Origin: Desulfovibrio sp.
GTDB taxonomy: Bacteria; Bacillota; Dethiobacteria; DTU022
Length of the DNA: 32,613 bases
Assembly (NCBI GenBank): GCA_020060545.1
Contig: JAGUZX010000111.1
Coordinates: forward strand, 1-32,613
Reading direction: 5' to 3'
Numbering within the stretch: the first letter of the stretch is position 1; each line of letters begins with the position of its first letter. Below the pieces are notes generated by a model that did not search any database, was not told the DNA's origin, and was given only the letters and a program-made list of their open reading frames with translations. Of this stretch, positions 1 through 7,627 are shown piece after piece. Made by a program: the position numbers and the translations under genes.

Positions 1-393
1 CGGGTGGTCGGGCATGCGCACCGCCACGGTGGGCAACCCGGCGCTGACCAGAGCCGGCACGGCAGCGGAGCGGGGCAGGACCAGGCTTAAAGGGCCCGGC
101 CAAAAACGATTTACCAGGCGCAGCGCTGTTTCGGGCAGGCTTACGGCTACCCGGGCGAGCTGTTCCCGGTTGGCCACATGCACGATCAGCGGGTTGTCTC
201 CCGGGCGTCCCTTGACGGCAAAGATCCGGGCCACCGCCGCCGCATCGCCCACCGCGGCGCCCAACCCGTACACCGTTTCCGTGGGGAAAGCAACCAATCC
301 GCCGCGGGAAATCATTTGAGCGGCCCTGGCCAAAGACTTCCGGCCCGGCTGCAGCAGTAAAGTCCCCTTCATCCGGATTACAGGCTTGGGCAT
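1..393 (-). CDS. tsaC: Threonylcarbamoyl-AMP synthase, Sua5/YrdC/YwlC family (N-terminal part)
   Basis: The first 131 codons are present; the rest lies beyond the left edge. The family makes threonylcarbamoyl-AMP from threonine, bicarbonate and ATP for the t6A modification of ANN-decoding tRNAs in the cytoplasm. The sequence reads MPKPVIRMKG, then a typical YrdC core: GGLVAFPTETVYGLGA at about residues 31-46, followed by KGRPGDNPLIVHV at about 61-73 (the conserved K-x-R region), then FWPGPLSLVL. The ATG at 393 follows GGGAG at a good distance. It lies 74 bases downstream of the Na/phosphate transporter on the same strand. The pairing with spoIIR two genes upstream matches the Bacillus spoIIR-ywlC neighbourhood. 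Whether a C-terminal Sua5 domain is present cannot be seen. Confidence 0.93.
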   Translation of the reverse strand, partial: MPKPVIRMKGTLLLQPGRKSLARAAQMISRGGLVAFPTETVYGLGAAVGDAAAVARIFAVKGRPGDNPLIVHVANREQLARVAVSLPETALRLVNRFWPGPLSLVLPRSAAVPALVSAGLPTVAVRMPDHP

Positions 394-428
394 GCCATAT
401 CTCCCACCGTATACTCTTGTGACGGTAC

Positions 429-456
429 GTTATCCAAATTGGCGGTTGGTTATCAA
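429..456 (-). promoter_or_regulatory. Weak candidate sigma-A promoter before tsaC
   Basis: On the minus strand, TTGATA (451-456) and GATAAC (429-434) are 16 bases apart, matching the consensus at 5/6 and 4/6 positions. It sits in the 74-base gap between the transporter stop and the tsaC start. The match is weak and read-through from the transporter gene is equally possible. Confidence 0.25.
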
Positions 457-467
457 GGCCGGCCGGC

Positions 468-2081
468 TTAGAAATCTTCCAGCACAACCTGGGCAATGTT
501 GGTGGCGTGGTCGGCAATCCGCTCCAGGTTGCTGAGGACATCGAGGAAGATCACCCCTGCGGAAGGGTGGCATTTCTTCGTGTTGATGCGATCGATATGG
601 CTCTTGCGCAAATTTTTTTCCATTAAGTCCACCGCGTCGTCTTCCCTGACGACCTCCCGGGCCAGGCTTTTGTCCTCAGTTTCAAATGCCTTGATGGCTT
701 GCCCCAGCATCGCGTGGACCTTGTTGTAAATCAAGTCGATTTCCTCCAGCGCCTGATCCGAGAAGGGAAGCTTGTCTTCAACCTTGATTTCGGCCAACTG
801 CAAAATATTGCTGGCATGATCGCCAACCCTTTCCAGGTCGTTGGCGGCGGACATAAAGCCGCTGATAATGATAGACTCATTGCGGGTGAGGGAATGCTGG
901 GACAACGCCGCCAGGTAAACATTGAGCTCTTTTTCCAGGCTGTCCAGGAGTTCTTCCATCTGCTCGAGATGCTTCTGTTTTTTGAGATCATTGATTTTAA
1001 AAATCTGGACGGCATCGGCCGTCATTTCCCGGGCAATACTGGCCATGCGCAGCAGCTCTTGCTTGGCTCCGCCGATGGCGACAGCCGGCGTTTTAAGGAT
1101 GCGCTCGTCCAAGTACTTGGGGCCAACCCCGATCTCTTCTTCAAGCCCGGGCACGATCAGGCAAACCAGCCGGGTAAAAGGCTTAAAAAAGATCAGGAAC
1201 ACAACTGTGTTGAGGACATTGAAAAGAGTATGGGAGTTTGCCACCAGGCGGCTGACGTTGCCGACGGCCGCGGTCTCCGCCACCAGCGCCAAAAAAGGCT
1301 TCAGGAAGATCAGCGCCAGGACCACCCCGAGGATATTAAACAGGGCGTGGGCCGCGGCGGATCGGCGGGCGGCCGTGTTGGCGCCGATGCTGGCCAGGAT
1401 CGCCGTAATACAGGTCCCGATATTGGTGCCCAGCACCAGGGGCACCGCCGCGGTGATCGGGATCAGGCCGTCCAGGGCCAGGGCGATAATCACGCCGGTT
1501 GAGGCGCTGCTGCTTTGAATCAGGGCCGTAAAAACGGCCCCGGCAAGCACGCCGAGTAGAGGAGTGGCGCTGAAACGGGCCAGGATCTCGTGGAAAGCAG
1601 GTAAATTTTCGAGGGGCCTCATGCCCTGAGACATGGTCGTCATTCCCAAAAATAAAAGGCCGAATCCGAGGATGGCCTGTCCGAGGTACCGGTGCAGGCG
1701 GCGCTTGGTAAAAAAATTGAGCAGCGAGCCGATCCCGATCGCGGGGAGCGCCAGCACCGATATCTTGAAGGAGACGATTTGGGCGGTCACGGTGGTGCCG
1801 ATGTTGGCGCCGATAATCACGCTGATCGCCTGGGAGAGGTTCATCAGGCCGGCATTGGCAAAACCGACCACCATTACCGTGGTGGTGCTGCTGCTCTGCA
1901 CCAGCAGGGTCACCAGGAGCCCGGTCAAGACGCCGATCACCGGCTTATTCGTGAGCACCTCCAGGACCCGGCGAAGCCTGTCCCCAGCCGCCTTCTGCAT
2001 CCCCGAAGCCATCATCTGCATACCAAACAAAAAAAGACCCAGGCCTCCGAGGGCGCTGAAGGCAATCTCTCTCCAGTGCAT
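468..2081 (-). CDS. Na/Pi cotransporter family protein with PhoU-like C-terminal domain
   Basis: This 537-residue membrane protein is of the NptA/YqeW-like Na/Pi-cotransporter type, predicted to move phosphate with sodium across the cytoplasmic membrane. Two inverted transporter repeats are visible. The first has VQSSSTTTVMVVGFANAGL then IGANIGTT; the second has IQSSSASTGVIIALALDGL then LGTNIGTC. QSSS is the family signature. Residues from about 335 to the end are soluble and helical with PhoU-like repeats (MSAANDLERVGDHASNI and LSNLERIADHATNI). I chose the ATG at 2081 because GGGAGG lies 6 bases upstream; an in-frame TTG at 2087 is also open. It has its own strong promoter overlapping the end of spoIIR, so it is probably expressed in vegetative cells. 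The transported substrate is inferred from the family only. Confidence 0.9.
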   Translation of the reverse strand: MHWREIAFSALGGLGLFLFGMQMMASGMQKAAGDRLRRVLEVLTNKPVIGVLTGLLVTLLVQSSSTTTVMVVGFANAGLMNLSQAISVIIGANIGTTVTAQIVSFKISVLALPAIGIGSLLNFFTKRRLHRYLGQAILGFGLLFLGMTTMSQGMRPLENLPAFHEILARFSATPLLGVLAGAVFTALIQSSSASTGVIIALALDGLIPITAAVPLVLGTNIGTCITAILASIGANTAARRSAAAHALFNILGVVLALIFLKPFLALVAETAAVGNVSRLVANSHTLFNVLNTVVFLIFFKPFTRLVCLIVPGLEEEIGVGPKYLDERILKTPAVAIGGAKQELLRMASIAREMTADAVQIFKINDLKKQKHLEQMEELLDSLEKELNVYLAALSQHSLTRNESIIISGFMSAANDLERVGDHASNILQLAEIKVEDKLPFSDQALEEIDLIYNKVHAMLGQAIKAFETEDKSLAREVVREDDAVDLMEKNLRKSHIDRINTKKCHPSAGVIFLDVLSNLERIADHATNIAQVVLEDF

Positions 2082-2121
2082 ACCCAACCTCCCGGCTTCT
2101 CTCCCTTACTTTTCTCAGTTC

Positions 2122-2150
2122 ATTATAAATGATCCGGTTTCCTTTTTCAA
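2122..2150 (-). promoter_or_regulatory. Strong sigma-A promoter for the Na/Pi transporter gene
   Basis: On the minus strand, TTGAAA (2145-2150) and a perfect TATAAT (2122-2127) are exactly 17 bases apart, 41 bases before the transporter ATG. The -35 box overlaps the spoIIR stop codon. This is the best sigma-A match in the window and separates the transporter from the sporulation genes upstream. Confidence 0.7.
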
Positions 2151-2836
2151 TTGTTTCTCATCCAGCGGTACAACTGCTCCCAAACTTTCAGCTTCCAGCG
2201 ACCCTCCTTTGGCTCGCGCCGGTGCTTCAACTCCGCCCTTTCGAAACCGCCGCCGCCCCCGGGCGAGCTAAGCCCTGCCCGATCGGCTTCGCCCTCAACC
2301 TGCGTTGAAGGGTCGAATTGCACCATCGGCAGGCACAGCGGCGGAAAAAGCAAACACCACCAGTTCTCCCCTTCCCCGGCGCCGATAACCACCTTCAAGG
2401 CCTGGTATTCGCCCGCCGGATAGATCTCACGCCCATAAGCCCGCAGCGGAAAGTGTTCGCTGACAAGTGCTGCCGTGATTCCGATTTCGGACTGCCCTTC
2501 AGCGGCGGCAAACCGGGCCAGGCGTTCCCGCAGTTCAGGCATCATCTCCCGCAGGAAGGAGAGGCTCCCGGCTTCAATCGCCTCATCACAATGCCCGGAC
2601 AGGATCCGAAGCACCTGCACGGCCGTTTGCGCCTTGAAATACTGATCACCGGGACAGTTGCTGTTTGCCACCACGTGCAGGCGGAGTACCGGGTTGTCAA
2701 AGTTCCAGACCTGCCAGAACGCGCCGCCGCCCGCCGGCCCCGCCGGCTTGGCCAGCACCGTTGCCAGCATGACTGCACTTAAACAGGCAGTTAAAATAGC
2801 CGTCCGGAACGCTTTAAGGCCGGTTTTCCGTTTCAT
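2147..2836 (-). CDS. spoIIR: Stage II sporulation protein R (SpoIIR)
   Basis: In the known pathway SpoIIR is made in the forespore, secreted into the intermembrane space, and triggers SpoIIGA to cleave pro-sigma-E in the mother cell. The 229-residue product has a short basic N-terminus (MKRKTGLKAF), one hydrophobic export segment (about residues 10-30), and the SpoIIR core: LRLHVVANSNCPGDQYFKAQTAV, FPLRAYGREIYPAGEYQALKVVIG, and GENWWCLLFPPLCL. I chose the ATG at 2836 because AAGGTG lies about 8 bases upstream; the ATG at 2842 is an alternative. Its start lies inside the 3' end of sigG (23-base overlap), so the two are probably transcribed together and translationally coupled. The C-terminal linker is glycine-rich and variable, as is common in the family. 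Confidence 0.93.
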   Translation of the reverse strand: MKRKTGLKAFRTAILTACLSAVMLATVLAKPAGPAGGGAFWQVWNFDNPVLRLHVVANSNCPGDQYFKAQTAVQVLRILSGHCDEAIEAGSLSFLREMMPELRERLARFAAAEGQSEIGITAALVSEHFPLRAYGREIYPAGEYQALKVVIGAGEGENWWCLLFPPLCLPMVQFDPSTQVEGEADRAGLSSPGGGGGFERAELKHRREPKEGRWKLKVWEQLYRWMRNN

Positions 2837-3638
2837 CTCCATCACCTTCCCCGGAGAAACCCTGCTGGTAGTATTTGCGTATGAGCGCCAGGGCCGCTTT
2901 CTCAATGCGGGAAACCTGGGCTTGAGAAATACCGATCTGCCTGGCAATTTCTACCTGGGTTTTGCCTTCAAAAAAGCGCGCTTCCAGGATCTCCTTTTCT
3001 CTGGGCTGCAGCTTCTGCAACGCCTCCTGCAAGGCCAGGCTGTCCAACCAATTTTCCGCCCCGTCAGCCTGATCGCTAATCAGGTCCATGACATAAACCG
3101 GATCGGTACTGTCGTGAAAGACCGGATCATACAACGAGATCGGCTCCTGGGCAGCGTTATAGGCAAAAACCACTTCTTCAGCGCTCAGTTCCATGGCGCC
3201 GGCGATTTCATTGATATTGGGTTCGCGGAAATTTTTTTTCAACAGCTCTTCCCTGGTCTGTTGAACCTGATGCGATAAAGCCTTGATGGAACGGCTGATG
3301 TGGATACTGTTGTTGTCCCGCAGGTACCGTTTGATTTCGCCGATGATCATAGGCACGGCGTAAGTGGAGAAGTTTACATCCTGCTCCAGCTGGAAATTAT
3401 CAATCGCTTTAAGCAGGCCGATACAGCCAACCTGAAAAAGGTCGTCCAGCGATTCGCCCCGGTTTTTAAAACGCTGGAGGATGCTTAATACAAGGCGCAG
3501 GTTTCCCTCCACCAGGGCATCCCTGGCTTTTTGATCTCCATTACGGAGGCGCCGGAACAGCTCTTTCATTTCCGCCGCAGTTAAAGTGCCGAGTTTAAAA
3601 GTGTTGACGCCGCTTAACTGGACTTTACTGGAAAGCAT
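2814..3638 (-). CDS. sigG: RNA polymerase sporulation sigma factor SigG
   Basis: This 274-residue sigma-70 family protein directs late forespore transcription. The N-terminus KVQLSGVNTFKLGTL resembles the sigma-G tail KVEICGVDTSKL, which separates it from sigma-F and sigma-E. Region 2 reads GNLRLVLSILQRFKNRGESLDDLFQVGCIGLLKAIDNF then FSTYAVPMIIGEIKRYLRDN. Region 4 reads LQPREKEILEARFFEGKTQVEIARQIGISQAQVSRIEKAAL, with the helix-turn-helix near residues 230-255. The ATG at 3638 is preceded by GGGAGG with 7-base spacing. A sigma-F-like promoter lies just upstream, as expected for sigG. Unlike Bacillus, where sigG follows sigE, here it heads an overlapping pair with spoIIR. The residue aligned with Bacillus Asn45 is Glu44. 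Confidence 0.93.
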   Translation of the reverse strand: MLSSKVQLSGVNTFKLGTLTAAEMKELFRRLRNGDQKARDALVEGNLRLVLSILQRFKNRGESLDDLFQVGCIGLLKAIDNFQLEQDVNFSTYAVPMIIGEIKRYLRDNNSIHISRSIKALSHQVQQTREELLKKNFREPNINEIAGAMELSAEEVVFAYNAAQEPISLYDPVFHDSTDPVYVMDLISDQADGAENWLDSLALQEALQKLQPREKEILEARFFEGKTQVEIARQIGISQAQVSRIEKAALALIRKYYQQGFSGEGDGDETENRP

Positions 3639-3657
3639 CCTTTTCCCTCCCTGTCTC

Positions 3658-3687
3658 TATTATTGCCATTATCTGTATACCTTAGAC
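3658..3687 (-). promoter_or_regulatory. Candidate sigma-F promoter for sigG-spoIIR
   Basis: On the minus strand, GTCTA (3683-3687) and GGCAATAATA (3658-3667) are 15 bases apart, close to the start of sigG. The -10 element fits the published sigma-F consensus GGNNANAHTR at every defined position; the -35 fits GYATA at 4 of 5. Both sigG and spoIIR belong to the sigma-F regulon in Bacillus, which supports the call. It was found by eye, without a score. Confidence 0.5.
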
Positions 3688-3718
3688 ACGGGAGGGTAAA
3701 AAGTTCCACCTTACTTAT

Positions 3719-3846
3719 CTGTATTCAGGAGACCGGAATCAGAATGATCGAACCGGACGAGTTTTTCCGAAATAAAAAGGTTGGCCCCAATTATTGGAGG
3801 CAAATTGTTACCGGCAGACTGAATTCTGACTCCTGAATTCTGAATG
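3719..3846. repeat. Inverted-repeat element, copy A (CTGAATTCTGACTCC type)
   Basis: The left arm (3719-3746) contains ATTCAGGAGACCGGAATCAG; the right arm (about 3818-3846) contains CTGAATTCTGACTCCTGAAT. The left arm reverse-complemented aligns with the right arm with a small insertion, so the ends are imperfect inverted repeats around a core of about 70 bases. The same motifs recur in an inverted arrangement at 24316-24433. It occupies the sigG-nikR divergent gap and contains no credible gene. Confidence 0.5.
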
Positions 3847-3866
3847 CCTGAGATAGCAAGCCGTAT

Positions 3867-3884
3867 GTTATAATTTAAAATAAC
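3867..3884 (+). promoter_or_regulatory. nikR promoter -10 box inside a short inverted repeat
   Basis: A perfect TATAAT (3869-3874) lies about 55 bases before the nikR ATG. It is framed by GTTAT (3867-3871) and ATAAC (3880-3884), an 18-base inverted repeat, which could serve as an operator over the promoter. No good -35 box was found. The repeat does not match the Escherichia coli NikR operator GTATGA-N16-TCATAC, so autoregulation is a guess. Confidence 0.4.
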
Positions 3885-3928
3885 CTGCTTCTTGGCCGGG
3901 CATGTCCGGAGAAAGGAGAAAAACATTC

Positions 3929-4345
3929 ATGGCCCTGATTCGCTTTGGCGTCTCTATCGACGAAGACCTGCTGGAGCGGTTTGACCGGGAAGTAGTCTTG
4001 CGGGGTTACGCCAACCGATCGGAAGCGATCCGGGACCTGATCCGGAACCAGCTGGTAGAGTCGGATTGGTCCGGGGAAGACGAAGAGGTGGCCGGCACCA
4101 TTACCCTGGTCTACAAGCACCATGTGCGGGGTTTAAACGATCTGCTTCTGGATCTGCAGCATCGTTACCACGACCTGATCCTTTCGGTGATGCACGTCCA
4201 CCTTTCACACGACCGCTGCCTGGAGGTGCTGGTGATCAAGGGACGGGCCGCCGAGGCGAGGGAGGTCGCCGCCCGCCTCCTGGGGGTGAAAGGGGTAATC
4301 CACGGCAAGCTCACGGCAACCTCAGCGGGGGACAACCTAGATTAG
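3929..4345 (+). CDS. nikR: Nickel-responsive transcriptional regulator NikR
   Basis: The product is a 138-residue ribbon-helix-helix repressor with a C-terminal ACT-like nickel-binding domain. The DNA-binding N-terminus is RFGVSIDEDLLERFDREVVLRGYANRSEAIRDLIR. All four ligands of the high-affinity nickel site (Escherichia coli His76, His87, His89, Cys95) are present with exact spacing as His78, His89, His91 and Cys97 in QHRYHDLILSVMHVHLSHDRC. The ATG at 3929 is preceded by GAAAGGAG; an upstream ATG at 3902 has no such site. It is one of only two plus-strand genes, its 3' end overlaps prmC by 9 bases tail to tail, and no nickel transporter or nickel enzyme gene lies nearby. Its targets must be elsewhere. 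Confidence 0.94.
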   Translation: MALIRFGVSIDEDLLERFDREVVLRGYANRSEAIRDLIRNQLVESDWSGEDEEVAGTITLVYKHHVRGLNDLLLDLQHRYHDLILSVMHVHLSHDRCLEVLVIKGRAAEAREVAARLLGVKGVIHGKLTATSAGDNLD

Positions 4346-5221
4346 CCCTTCGATCACCCTCGGCCATCCCTGGTAGTCGCGGCGAAACGAAAGCGCGCGG
4401 AAAAGGCCCGCCTCCCGGCAAAGAGCGAGGACGGCACGGTCCTGCCCGGCGGCGATTTCCAGGGCTGCCAGGCCCGGGGAGCTGATGTAACGGGGCAGAT
4501 CCGCCAGCAGGTTCCGGTAGCCCGCCAGTCCGTCAGGGCCTCCGTCCAGGGCCAGGCGGGGTTCAAAGTTTTTAACCGGCTCCGGCAGGTTCTCCAGCGC
4601 CGCACGGCTGATATAAGGAGGGTTGGCTACAACCAGGTTGAATCGAAGGCGGCGCTTCATTCCGGCGAATGCCTGAAAATAGCTGCCGCAGCGCCAGCGG
4701 ATGCGCCCGTTTACGCCGTGCCTTCTGGCGTTACCGGCGGCCACCCGCAGCGCCTGCGGGCTAAGGTCTACCGCCCAGAAACAGGCTTGCGGCAGCAGGT
4801 GGGCCAGGGTGACGGCCAGGTTTCCGCTGCCGGTGCCCAGGTCCAGGCCGCAAATCCCTTCTCCCCGGAGCCGGCCCTGCTCTTTCGCCCACTCGAGGGC
4901 GGCGTCAACCACAAATTCAGTTTCGGGACGGGGAATGAGGACATCAGGGTTCACAGCGAAGGTCAACCCGTAAAACTCCCGGGTTCCGGTAATGTAGGCC
5001 AGGGGTTCCCCGCGGCGGCGGCGCGCGAGAGCGGCCTCAAAAGAAACCTTAAGCGGGGCGGGTAGCTCCATCCGGCGCTGCAGAAACAGGTCCAGCCGCG
5101 CCGCTCCCATGAGATGGGCCAGGAGAAGTTCGGCTTCGTCCCCCGGCTGCTCCACCCCCGCTTTTCTTAAGCAAAAAGAAGCTCTCCGCAGAACCTCTTC
5201 AATCGTTTCCGGGGTCATCAA
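4337..5221 (-). CDS. prmC: Peptide chain release factor N5-glutamine methyltransferase PrmC
   Basis: PrmC methylates the glutamine of the GGQ motif in release factors using S-adenosylmethionine, which speeds translation termination. The 294-residue product has the helical N-terminal domain (about 1-95), then IPRPETEFVV, the SAM-binding motif DLGTGSG (127-133), and the catalytic NPPY (200-203) followed by FEPRLALDGGPDGL. It begins 3 bases after the prfA stop codon, so the modifying enzyme and its substrate are made from the same transcript, as in many bacteria. Its 3' end overlaps the convergent nikR by 9 bases. Confidence 0.95.
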   Translation of the reverse strand: MMTPETIEEVLRRASFCLRKAGVEQPGDEAELLLAHLMGAARLDLFLQRRMELPAPLKVSFEAALARRRRGEPLAYITGTREFYGLTFAVNPDVLIPRPETEFVVDAALEWAKEQGRLRGEGICGLDLGTGSGNLAVTLAHLLPQACFWAVDLSPQALRVAAGNARRHGVNGRIRWRCGSYFQAFAGMKRRLRFNLVVANPPYISRAALENLPEPVKNFEPRLALDGGPDGLAGYRNLLADLPRYISSPGLAALEIAAGQDRAVLALCREAGLFRALSFRRDYQGWPRVIEGLI

Positions 5222-5224
5222 ATG

Positions 5225-6298
5225 TTAGCGGCCTCCCGCTTCCTGCAGCCGCTCCTCACTGGCCGAGGCCGCAAGCTGGTCGACGATTTCATCCAGGTTT
5301 CCGGCCAGCACGAGGTCGAGCTTGTGCAGGGTCAGCCCGATCCGGTGATCGGTAACCCGGTTTTGCGGAAAGTTGTAGGTCCGGATCCGCTCACTGCGGT
5401 CGCCGCTGCCGACAAGAGATTTCCTGGCCTGAGCCAGCGCGGCCTCCTGCTCGGAAATGTATTTATCCATCAACCGGCTGCGCAGGACCCGCAACGCTTT
5501 ATCTTTATTTTTTAATTGTGACTTTTCATCCTGGCAGCTTACGACCAGCCCTGTCGGCAGGTGGGTAATCCGGACGGCGGACTGGGTCGTGTTTACGCTC
5601 TGCCCGCCGGGACCCGTGGCGCAAAAAGTATCGATGCGCAGATCCTGGGGGTTGATTTGGACATCAACCTCCTCCGCTTCCGGCAGCACCGCCACGGTGG
5701 CGGCGGAAGTATGGATCCGCCCGCCCGATTCCGTGGTGGGGATGCGCTGCACCCGGTGCACCCCGCTTTCAAACTTGAGGCGGCTGTAGGCCCCTTTTCC
5801 CGTTATGCCGACGATTACTTCCTTAAATCCGCCGATATCGGTAGGGTGAAGATCGACGATCTCCGTCTTCCAGCCCCGCTGCTCGGCATAACGGGTATAC
5901 ATCCTTAACAGGTCCGCCGCAAAAAGGGCCGCTTCTTCCCCGCCTGTGCCGGCCCTGATCTCGAGAAATACGTTTTTGGCGTCCCGGGGGTCCTGGGGCA
6001 GCAGCTGCTCTTTCAGTTTGGCTTCAAGTTCGTCTCTGGCGCGGGTGAGGGCGTTGATCTCCGCTTTGATCAATTCCGCCAGCTCCGCTTCGTTGTTTTC
6101 ATGCAGCATCTGCCGGGCATCGTTTAGCTCCCCGGTCAGGCGCTTGTAGCTCCGGAACAGCTCCACACAGGGGGAAAGATCGGCCAGCTCACGGGAATAC
6201 TGCTGCCATAACGCCCGCTGCGCCAGGATCTCCGGGTCGCTTAAGAGCAGTTCGAGTTCCCGGTACCGTTTTTCAAGCTGTTCCAGCCTCTCAAACAC
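5225..6298 (-). CDS. prfA: Peptide chain release factor 1
   Basis: RF1 recognises UAA and UAG stop codons and triggers peptide release. The 357-residue product is standard length. The catalytic GGQ (231-233) lies in [18 protein letters not shown], and the codon-recognition PxT-type tripeptide is PTT (187-189) in [14 protein letters not shown]. The C-terminal signature [15 protein letters not shown] is present. The start is a GTG at 6298 with GGAGG about 9 bases upstream, overlapping the end of yqhQ by 8 bases, which implies coupled translation in the rpmE-yqhQ-prfA-prmC unit. Confidence 0.97.
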   Translation of the reverse strand: MFERLEQLEKRYRELELLLSDPEILAQRALWQQYSRELADLSPCVELFRSYKRLTGELNDARQMLHENNEAELAELIKAEINALTRARDELEAKLKEQLLPQDPRDAKNVFLEIRAGTGGEEAALFAADLLRMYTRYAEQRGWKTEIVDLHPTDIGGFKEVIVGITGKGAYSRLKFESGVHRVQRIPTTESGGRIHTSAATVAVLPEAEEVDVQINPQDLRIDTFCATGPGGQSVNTTQSAVRITHLPTGLVVSCQDEKSQLKNKDKALRVLRSRLMDKYISEQEAALAQARKSLVGSGDRSERIRTYNFPQNRVTDHRIGLTLHKLDLVLAGNLDEIVDQLAASASEERLQEAGGR

Positions 6299-7199
6299 CG
6301 GCGGTCACCTCCAGCTCCGGTCCGGTAGCATCAAAACCCGGATCCTCGACGCCGATGGCCGCCTTGAGGGCGCACAGGGCCACCTCGATTTGACCGTCAT
6401 CCGGCTCCCGGGTGGTCATTTTTTGCAGCCACAGCCCCGGGGCCGCTATCAGCCGCACCAGGGGCGAACGGTATTTGGCCGTCACCCGGATCGCCTCGTA
6501 AGAAAAACCAGCCACCAGGGGGAGCAGAAGCAGGCGGATTAAAATGCGCTGCGGCAAAGGAGGCCAGCCGAACAGGGAAAACAAAAGAATGCTGCACACC
6601 ATCACGATCAGGATGAAGCTGGTCCCGCAGCGGGGATGGAGAGTGGCGTAAGGCCTGATCCGCTCTATTTCCAGGGGTTCGCCGTTTTCGTAACCGAAAA
6701 TGACCTTGTGTTCGGCGCCGTGATACTCGAAAAAACGCCGCACATCGCCCCAGCGGGTAATCACAAAAAGATAGGACAGAAAAATCGTGAGTCTGATGGC
6801 CCCTTCGATCAAATTTTTAGCTGCGGCGGGCATGGGCGGCAGAAACTTGGCCAGGCATGTGGGCAGGACAAAGAAAAGCGCAATCCCCAGCCCAAGCCCC
6901 AGGAAAACCATTAAAAAAGTGTGCCACCCTTTCAGCTCTTCACCCTCCCCGGCCATAACCTCGGCCGCGGAGATATTCAGGGCCCGCACCCCGATCACGA
7001 AGGACTCAAAAAAAGCTACCGCCCCGCGCAGGATCGGCTTTCCCAGGAGGGGAAACCGCTTGCCTGCGGGTATAATCTTTTCACGGTAGAGGCCGATACT
7101 GCTGTCGCCGCGGCGGAAGGCGATCGCTATATTGTCCTGGCAGCGCATCATGACACCCTCCAGCACCGCCTGGCCGCCGATCCATTGTTGTTTTGCCAT
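6291..7199 (-). CDS. yqhQ: DUF1385 membrane protein, YqhQ family
   Basis: This 302-residue protein matches the DUF1385/YqhQ family, whose biochemical role I cannot state with confidence. The N-terminus [13 protein letters not shown] is the family hallmark. Other conserved blocks are [16 protein letters not shown] and [14 protein letters not shown], whose His, Glu and Cys residues suggest a metal site. Four or so hydrophobic segments are visible, two near residues 85-150 and two near 205-250, so it is an integral membrane protein. The ATG at 7199 is preceded by GGGAGGA. An in-frame extension runs upstream through rpmE but has no support. Its place between rpmE and prfA is common in Clostridia, which suggests a constitutively expressed protein. 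Confidence 0.88.
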   Translation of the reverse strand: MAKQQWIGGQAVLEGVMMRCQDNIAIAFRRGDSSIGLYREKIIPAGKRFPLLGKPILRGAVAFFESFVIGVRALNISAAEVMAGEGEELKGWHTFLMVFLGLGLGIALFFVLPTCLAKFLPPMPAAAKNLIEGAIRLTIFLSYLFVITRWGDVRRFFEYHGAEHKVIFGYENGEPLEIERIRPYATLHPRCGTSFILIVMVCSILLFSLFGWPPLPQRILIRLLLLPLVAGFSYEAIRVTAKYRSPLVRLIAAPGLWLQKMTTREPDDGQIEVALCALKAAIGVEDPGFDATGPELEVTAGV

Positions 7200-7251
7200 G
7201 CGCGGCAAATCCTCCCGAAGATTAAAAAGAGCAGAGCATCCGCCCTGCTCT

Positions 7252-7452
7252 TTATTCCATCCCGTATTTGCGTTTAAATCGTTCCACGCGCCCACCGGTA
7301 TCGACAAATTTTTGCTTCCCCGTGAAAAAGGGATGGCACTTGGAACAGATCTCCACGCGCAAGTTTTCCACGGTCGATCCGGTTTCAAAGGATTGCCCGC
7401 AGGCGCAGGTTACCTTTGTCCGAAAGTAGCGGGGGTGAATTTTTTCTTTCAT
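7252..7452 (-). CDS. rpmE: 50S ribosomal protein L31 (zinc-binding type)
   Basis: The 66-residue protein starts [10 protein letters not shown] and carries all four zinc-binding cysteines: C16 and C18 in CACG, C36 and C39 in CSKCH. It is therefore the C+ form, which is usually replaced by a cysteine-less paralogue under zinc starvation. [23 protein letters not shown] is the typical C-terminal half. AAGGAGG lies about 10 bases before the start. It is the first gene of the rpmE-yqhQ-prfA-prmC unit and has a plausible promoter upstream. Confidence 0.97.
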   Translation of the reverse strand: MKEKIHPRYFRTKVTCACGQSFETGSTVENLRVEICSKCHPFFTGKQKFVDTGGRVERFKRKYGME

Positions 7453-7488
7453 TGACGTTTAGCCTCCTTGCCTTGCTTTCCGGATCAA

Positions 7489-7517
7489 ATGATAACACAT
7501 CGTCTTTTATTCCGCAA
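7489..7517 (-). promoter_or_regulatory. Sigma-A promoter for rpmE-yqhQ-prfA-prmC
   Basis: On the minus strand, TTGCGG (7512-7517) and TATCAT (7489-7494) are exactly 17 bases apart, matching at 4/6 and 5/6 positions. The -10 box lies 36 bases before the rpmE ATG. The same -10 box and spacing occur in the rpsF promoter at the other end of the window. Confidence 0.55.
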
Positions 7518-7577
7518 CACTACCATTTGAAAGGTGAGCGGTTCTCTAACACCCACTCGTCAGAATCACATTTTCCT

Positions 7578-7627
7578 GTAGGGGCGACGCCATGCGTCGC
7601 CCGCGGGCCAGGCATGCCTCGCTCCTA
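7578..7627. repeat. GTAGGGGCGA-type palindromic repeat abutting the murE stop
   Basis: The element begins GTAGGGGCGA and ends TCGCTCCTAC, near-perfect inverted ends. It contains a first hairpin with arms GGGCGACG and CGTCGCCC (7582-7602) and a second palindromic core AGGCATGCCT (7610-7619). Sequences of this style are dispersed repeats in many bacteria. Its right-hand end contains the murE stop codon, so it sits exactly at the 3' border of that gene. It could form a strong RNA hairpin, but no T-tract follows. Confidence 0.6.

Noticed and set aside
699-1502. Long open frame on the plus strand opposite the Na/Pi transporter gene
   Set aside because: It is antisense to a clear conserved transporter, has low-complexity composition (Gln/Gly/His/Asp rich) and no ribosome site; an artefact of GC-rich codon use.
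3711-3926. Possible small gene between sigG and nikR on the minus strand
   Set aside because: Its translation covers the inverted-repeat element and overlaps the nikR promoter; no ribosome site.
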